16,448 nucleotides of DNA from CAZFIO01 sp964519585 (GTDB lineage Bacteria > Bacillota > Clostridia > Tissierellales > Tissierellaceae), in NCBI GenBank assembly GCA_964519585.1, contig CAZFIO010000027.1, positions 1 through 16,448 on the forward strand, written 5' to 3'. The notes beneath the pieces were generated by a model. The model did not search any database. It was given only the letters and a program-made list of their open reading frames with translations, and was not told where the DNA came from. This document shows positions 12,339 to 16,448 of the stretch, one piece after another. The number at the start of each line of letters is the position of its first letter. The first letter of the stretch is position 1. Both the position numbers and the translations under genes were made by a program.

Positions 12339-13820
12339 ATGAAATATGTTTCTACTAGAGATAAAGATATATGGGTGGATTCTGCCCAGGGAATTTTACA
12401 AGGAATTTCTAAGGAGGGGGGACTTTTTGTTCCCACCTCTTTACCCTGTCTTGGAGATTTGGGAAATCTAATGGACATGGATTATAGGGAACTAGCCCTG
12501 TATGTTTTAGAATCTTTTTTCCCTAGCCTAGGCAATGAAGACCTAGAAGAGGCAGTAAATAAGGCCTATGATAACAAATTTACCAGTGAAGATATAGTTG
12601 ACATAAAAAAGGCAAAGGGGATAAGTTTTCTAGAGCTATACCATGGACCAACCCTGGCCTTTAAGGACATGGCCCTGTCCATCCTACCCCAGCTTATGAA
12701 GCTGGCCAAGGGAAAGAAGGGGGTAGACCGAGAAATAGTCATTCTTACAGCCACTTCAGGAGACACAGGCAAGGCAGCCCTAGAAGGTTTTGCAAATGTG
12801 GAGGGCATAAAAATTATAGTTTTCTATCCTGAAGATGGAGTAAGCAAGGTGCAAAAACTTCAAATGACCAGCCAGGAAGGGGACAACGCCCTGGTAGTGG
12901 GTATAAGGGGTAACTTTGACAATGCCCAAAGTGGGGTAAAGGAGATATTCTCCAACAAGGAATTTAAGGATCTACTAGAGGAGAATAATTATATCCTATC
13001 CTCTGCCAACTCCATCAATATAGGAAGGTTGGTTCCTCAAGTTGCCTATTACATATATGCCTATATACAGCTAGTGAAGGCAAAGGAAATCCAACTAGGT
13101 GACCAGATAAATATAGTTGTTCCTACAGGAAACTTTGGAAATATATTGGCAGCCTACTACGCCAAGGAAATGGGACTCCCTGTAAATAAACTAATATGTG
13201 CATCCAATGATAACAAGGTACTTACAGAATTCCTCAGGGCTGGACAATACGATATAAATAAAGATTTAATTCTGACATCTTCACCTTCCATGGATATTTT
13301 AATCTCCAGCAATCTGGAAAGATTAATTTTCCACTTAAGTAATGGAGACCACAAGCTTGTAAGAGAAAAGATGGAAGACCTGGCCAAGAAGGGCTACTAT
13401 GAAATCTCAGATTTAAATTCTAGTGACTTTTATGGGAACTATGCCAATGAAGAAGAAGTCAGCCAAGCAATAAAAGAAATGTTTGATCAAGGCTATCTTA
13501 TGGACTCCCATACAGCAGTAGCCTACTCTGTCTATAAGAAATACAGGGAAGAGACTAAGGATGATAGAAAAACCCTTATAGCCTCTACTGCATCACCCTT
13601 TAAGTTTGGCCAAAAAATTGCCAGTTCTATAGGGATTCATAGTCAGGATAGGGATGAGTTTTCCATATTGGAAGAGATTTCAAAATTATCAAATATAGAA
13701 ATACCAGAAAATATTAGGTCACTAAAAGAAAAAGAAATTAGGCATAAGAAGGTTATTGATAAAAATGAGATGAAGGATTCAATAATGGAATTTTTAAAGG
13801 TAGGTGGCAGAAATGATTAA
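12339..13820 (+). CDS. thrC: Threonine synthase
   Basis: ThrC converts O-phospho-L-homoserine to threonine with pyridoxal phosphate. The 493 residues place it in the longer threonine synthase class with an N-terminal Thr_synth_N domain (residues 2-80, opening KYVSTRDKDI), unlike the short Bacillus subtilis form of about 350. The PLP lysine is Lys109 in LELYHGPTLAFKDMAL. The phosphate-binding and fold motifs TATSGDTGKAALEGF, FYPEDGVSKVQKLQM, SANSINIGRLVPQ and VVPTGNFGNILAAYYAKEMG are intact. The ATG at 12339 follows AGAGGAAG at 12324-12331; an in-frame ATG at 12240 would add 33 residues translated from repeat DNA and is rejected. The 241-base gap after hom is unusual in this otherwise tight operon. 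The end overlaps thrB by eight bases. Confidence 0.95.
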   Translation: MKYVSTRDKDIWVDSAQGILQGISKEGGLFVPTSLPCLGDLGNLMDMDYRELALYVLESFFPSLGNEDLEEAVNKAYDNKFTSEDIVDIKKAKGISFLELYHGPTLAFKDMALSILPQLMKLAKGKKGVDREIVILTATSGDTGKAALEGFANVEGIKIIVFYPEDGVSKVQKLQMTSQEGDNALVVGIRGNFDNAQSGVKEIFSNKEFKDLLEENNYILSSANSINIGRLVPQVAYYIYAYIQLVKAKEIQLGDQINIVVPTGNFGNILAAYYAKEMGLPVNKLICASNDNKVLTEFLRAGQYDINKDLILTSSPSMDILISSNLERLIFHLSNGDHKLVREKMEDLAKKGYYEISDLNSSDFYGNYANEEEVSQAIKEMFDQGYLMDSHTAVAYSVYKKYREETKDDRKTLIASTASPFKFGQKIASSIGIHSQDRDEFSILEEISKLSNIEIPENIRSLKEKEIRHKKVIDKNEMKDSIMEFLKVGGRND

Positions 13821-14697
13821 GGTTAGAGTACCTGCAAGCAGCGCAAATCTAGGACCGGGTTTTGATACTCTAGGACTAGCCTTGGACCTTTACAATGAAT
13901 TTATCTTTGAAGAAATAGAGGAAGGTTTTGAAATTCTAGGTTTTGATGAAAGATATACAAACAAGGACAATCTTGTATATAGGGCTATGGAAAGAACCTT
14001 TGAAAAAATAGGCTATAGGGTCAAGGGGATTAGGATAGAGGGCCATATTAATATTCCTGTTTCAAGGGGTTTGGGAAGTTCTGCTTCCTGTATCTTGGGA
14101 GGGGTTTTGGGGGCCAATGAAATTGCTGGTTCCATCCTAAGTAAGGATGAAATATTCCAACTGGCAGTGGATATAGAAGGCCACCCAGACAATATAAGTC
14201 CGGCCCTTTTTGGAGGTTTGACGGTTTCCATCATGGAAGAAAACAAGCCACTCTATAATCAATTTCAAATCCACAAGGGTCTTAAATTTTTTGCCCTTGT
14301 TCCAGACTTTACCCTGTCCACCAAGGAGGCTAGGGCAGTCCTACCCAATCTTATAGATTATAAGGAGGGAATAAGTAATGTTAGCCGGGTGGCCCTCTTG
14401 CTTTCAGCCTTGGCAAATGGGAGGTTTGATTTATTAAAGTACGGATTAAAAGATAAACTCCACCAACCCTATAGGGGTGAATTAATCCCAGACTTTCATA
14501 ATATAATAAAAAAGGCTGAAGAATTTGGCGGATTAGGTGCATTTCTAAGTGGCGCCGGACCAACGATTATGTGTATAATAGAAGAAGATGACAAGGACTT
14601 TCCTAGGATGATTAAGAATTATCTTATGACATTGGGAAATAAATGGGATACAATAGAGATGAATATAGATTTAAAAGGAAGTCTGCGTCAAGTATAA
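13813..14697 (+). CDS. thrB: Homoserine kinase (GHMP family)
   Basis: ThrB phosphorylates homoserine with ATP to give O-phosphohomoserine for ThrC. The 294-residue protein carries the GHMP signatures: the start IKVRVPASSANLGPGFDTLG, the ATP-binding loop PVSRGLGSSASC (82-93), EGHPDNISPALFGG (122-135), and the C-terminal GLGAFLSGAGPTIMCI. The ATG at 13813 is preceded by AGGTGG at 13802-13807 and gives the standard family N-terminus; a GTG at 13804 would add three residues and overlaps that ribosome site. It overlaps the thrC stop, so translation is coupled. The order hom-thrC-thrB matches Bacillus. Confidence 0.96.
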   Translation: MIKVRVPASSANLGPGFDTLGLALDLYNEFIFEEIEEGFEILGFDERYTNKDNLVYRAMERTFEKIGYRVKGIRIEGHINIPVSRGLGSSASCILGGVLGANEIAGSILSKDEIFQLAVDIEGHPDNISPALFGGLTVSIMEENKPLYNQFQIHKGLKFFALVPDFTLSTKEARAVLPNLIDYKEGISNVSRVALLLSALANGRFDLLKYGLKDKLHQPYRGELIPDFHNIIKKAEEFGGLGAFLSGAGPTIMCIIEEDDKDFPRMIKNYLMTLGNKWDTIEMNIDLKGSLRQV

Positions 14698-14739
14698 TCA
14701 GGAGACTGGGTGTATACACATAAGAATGGAGGGGGAGTC

Positions 14740-15963
14740 ATGGGCCAATTTGTAATTATTATTATAGCTTTTTTATCTATACCAATCCTTAATAAGTTAA
14801 AGTTAAATTTAGGTACTTCTATTCTAGGGGCTGGATTGATTTTAGGAATTTTATCAAGAATAGGACTTTCTACCTTTGGGTCTATTGTAATAGGGGTTTT
14901 TACGGAAACGGCATCTGTAGACACAATCCTAACGGTAGCCATAGTAGGGATACTAGGAGGTCTAATGAAACACTACAATCTTCTGGATAGGATTGTTGAC
15001 AGCATGCTAAACATTATCAATGATAAAAAGCTTATACTAATGGTTATACCACCCATGATGGGTATGCTTTCCATACCTGGTGGAGCAGCCCTATCTGCAC
15101 CATTTATAAATAATATGGGGGATGAACTAGAGATTTCGCCAGTAAGAAGGACAGCCATAAACTTAGTTTTCAGGCATATATCCCTATTTTTTCTACCCTA
15201 TGGATCATCCCTTTTACTTATTCAATCATCCCTGCCCCAACTAAATATTTATAAGTTTATTATGTTAAATTCTATCTTAATAATAGGCATACTGGTTTCT
15301 GGGTATTTTCTATATGTTAGGAAGGTAAAAAGTATAAAGGTTGAAAGAAAAAGTTCCCCAGTCAAGGAGTTCCTAAGACTCATCCTACTTACCTCCCCTA
15401 TATATATTTCTGTCCTAATTGATAGCATGACAAATTTTCCATTTTTTATATCTATGTTGTTTTCTATACTGTGCTTATATTTCTTAAGTGATAGAAAAGG
15501 CTTCCTAGGGCAAATCACTAAATCAATGAATTGGGATGCAATCGTTACGGTGACAGGCATACTTATAATTAAGGATATAATCTTAAATATGGATGAATTA
15601 ATCCTATTTATTGAAAAGATATTTGCCATGGCAAACAATCAATTTGTAATTTTGGGTATTTTCATGTTTGTAGCCATGTTTTTTGGTTTTATTACTGGAA
15701 ACTCCAGTGTCCCCATGGCTGTAACACTACCTTTTTTAATCATGATGAATTTGCCTTTGAATAAATTATATGTTTACATATTTTTTCTCTTTGCCAGTGG
15801 GTTTTATGGCTACTATTTTTCACCAATCCACCTATGCCAGATTCTTACCATTCAGGAAATGGGAACAAACATCTTTGATTTGTACAAGGAATATAGGTGG
15901 TATGCACTAATTAATATTGGGATACTAGTTATCTCAACTTCAATCTTATTAATATTTGTATAA
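14740..15963 (+). CDS. DUF401-type multi-pass membrane protein, candidate transporter
   Basis: A 407-residue protein with about ten hydrophobic segments, for example at 2-18, 23-42, 46-75, 98-122, 146-165, 172-193, 211-228, 232-250, 266-284, 303-335 and 344-362. Two Gly/Pro/Ser-rich stretches, PPMMGMLSIPGGAALSAP (104-121) and ITGNSSVPMAVTLPF (318-332), resemble the paired re-entrant motifs of ion-transporter-superfamily carriers. Overall it looks like the DUF401 family, whose substrate is unknown. The ATG at 14740 has GGAGGGGGA at 14728-14736; a GTG at 14710 with AGGAG at 14700-14704 is a real alternative adding ten residues. It starts 42 bases after thrB and ends at a terminator, so it is the last gene of the threonine operon. 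Transport of threonine, homoserine or a related acid is inference from position only. Confidence 0.75.
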   Translation: MGQFVIIIIAFLSIPILNKLKLNLGTSILGAGLILGILSRIGLSTFGSIVIGVFTETASVDTILTVAIVGILGGLMKHYNLLDRIVDSMLNIINDKKLILMVIPPMMGMLSIPGGAALSAPFINNMGDELEISPVRRTAINLVFRHISLFFLPYGSSLLLIQSSLPQLNIYKFIMLNSILIIGILVSGYFLYVRKVKSIKVERKSSPVKEFLRLILLTSPIYISVLIDSMTNFPFFISMLFSILCLYFLSDRKGFLGQITKSMNWDAIVTVTGILIIKDIILNMDELILFIEKIFAMANNQFVILGIFMFVAMFFGFITGNSSVPMAVTLPFLIMMNLPLNKLYVYIFFLFASGFYGYYFSPIHLCQILTIQEMGTNIFDLYKEYRWYALINIGILVISTSILLIFV

Positions 15964-15991
15964 AAAAGACAGAAGATTCCTGTCTTTTTTT
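15962..15991 (+). terminator. Rho-independent terminator closing the threonine operon
   Basis: AAAAAGACAG pairs with CTGTCTTTTT around an AAGATTC loop, and a T run follows. The stem overlaps the stop codon of the DUF401 gene. Confidence 0.88.
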
Positions 15992-16025
15992 AAAGGATAA
16001 AAGGGGCCTAAAGGAGATCTAAGAA

Positions 16026-16448
16026 ATGATACTAATATTTGCTGTAGATAAATCATGGGATATAGGTTTTGCTGGTGGTATGTTGGCAGAAATTAGGCAA
16101 GATCTTAAAAGATTTAAAAGACTAACAGAAGGAAATATAGTAATAATGGGGAGAAGAACCTTGGAGGCAATTCCAGGTCAAAACCCCCTTCCCAATAGGA
16201 CCAACATACTTATCACAAGCAGTAGGCAATTTGATAATAGGGGTTTTTATATCATAGATAGTATAGAGAAGCTTTTTCCTATGTTAGAAAAGATAAATCT
16301 AAAGAGAGAAATGAAGGTTTTTGTAACAGGCGGGGAAAGCATAGTGAGGCAGTTAATGCCTTATTGTAACAAGGCCTATATCACCAAAATCCTTAGGGAT
16401 TTTCCAAATGCAGATACCAGTATCCCTAATTTGGATAGGAATAAGGAT
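16026..16448 (+). CDS. folA: Dihydrofolate reductase, N-terminal part (cut by the window edge)
   Basis: The frame gives 141 residues without a stop up to the window end. DHFR reduces dihydrofolate to tetrahydrofolate with NADPH. Family marks: the opening MILIFAVDKSWDIGFAGG; the catalytic-type acid Asp26 in RQDLKRFKRLT; NIVIMGRRTLEAIP; LPNRTNILITSS; VFVTGGESIVRQLMPYCNKA; and YITKILRDFPNADTSIPNLD near the edge. The position equal to the Escherichia coli active-site Trp22 is Ala21 by rough alignment. The ATG follows AAGGAG at 16011-16016 with nine bases spacing. Only about 34 bases separate it from the previous terminator, so its promoter must overlap the terminator or it relies on read-through. 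No thyA is visible beside it. Confidence 0.92.
   Translation, partial: MILIFAVDKSWDIGFAGGMLAEIRQDLKRFKRLTEGNIVIMGRRTLEAIPGQNPLPNRTNILITSSRQFDNRGFYIIDSIEKLFPMLEKINLKREMKVFVTGGESIVRQLMPYCNKAYITKILRDFPNADTSIPNLDRNKD

Overview
The window is A+T-rich chromosomal DNA of an endospore-forming Firmicute. A clostridial or Tissierellia-like host is an inference from the strong AGGAGG-type ribosome sites, the dnaX-ybaB-recR order, a YtaF-type sporulation membrane protein, a T-box leader and a dockerin-bearing wall hydrolase. No transposase, phage gene, tRNA, rRNA or CRISPR array was seen.

Layout. (1) 1-1424: the end of dnaX, then ybaB and recR, a tightly packed replication/recombination operon closed by a hairpin terminator. 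(2) 1425-2609: a repeat-rich block holding one minus-strand gene, ytaF-like, bracketed by a perfect 31-nt inverted repeat. (3) 2610-4521: a LURP-one/YxjI-family gene and rtcB (RNA ligase), each preceded by an array of 11-nt repeats that runs up to its ribosome site. (4) 4530-8002: a good promoter, then a two-gene envelope unit: a secreted glucosaminidase with SH3b and dockerin domains, and a membrane-anchored surface protein. (5) 8003-15991: a promoter and a threonine-type T-box riboswitch, then aspartokinase, asd, hom, thrC, thrB and a DUF401-type membrane protein, closed by a terminator. (6) 16026-16448: the start of a dihydrofolate reductase gene cut by the window edge.

How the genes work together. 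The operon in (5) holds all five enzymes from aspartate to threonine: aspartyl phosphate, aspartate semialdehyde, homoserine, homoserine phosphate, threonine. Its leader shows a T-box with an ACC (Thr) specifier candidate, a UGGA tRNA-end-binding bulge and mutually exclusive antiterminator and terminator helices. This predicts transcription when tRNA-Thr is uncharged. The last gene is a candidate transporter linked to this pathway only by position.

The least explained feature is a dispersed repeat family: imperfect AAC-NAT-NGTT dyads at 11-nt spacing, in some copies joined to a conserved core and a TGAACAAA hairpin. Copies lie directly upstream of the ribosome sites of the LURP-one gene, rtcB, aspartokinase and thrC, and in the hom-thrC gap. 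They also create misleading upstream extensions of the aspartokinase and thrC reading frames.
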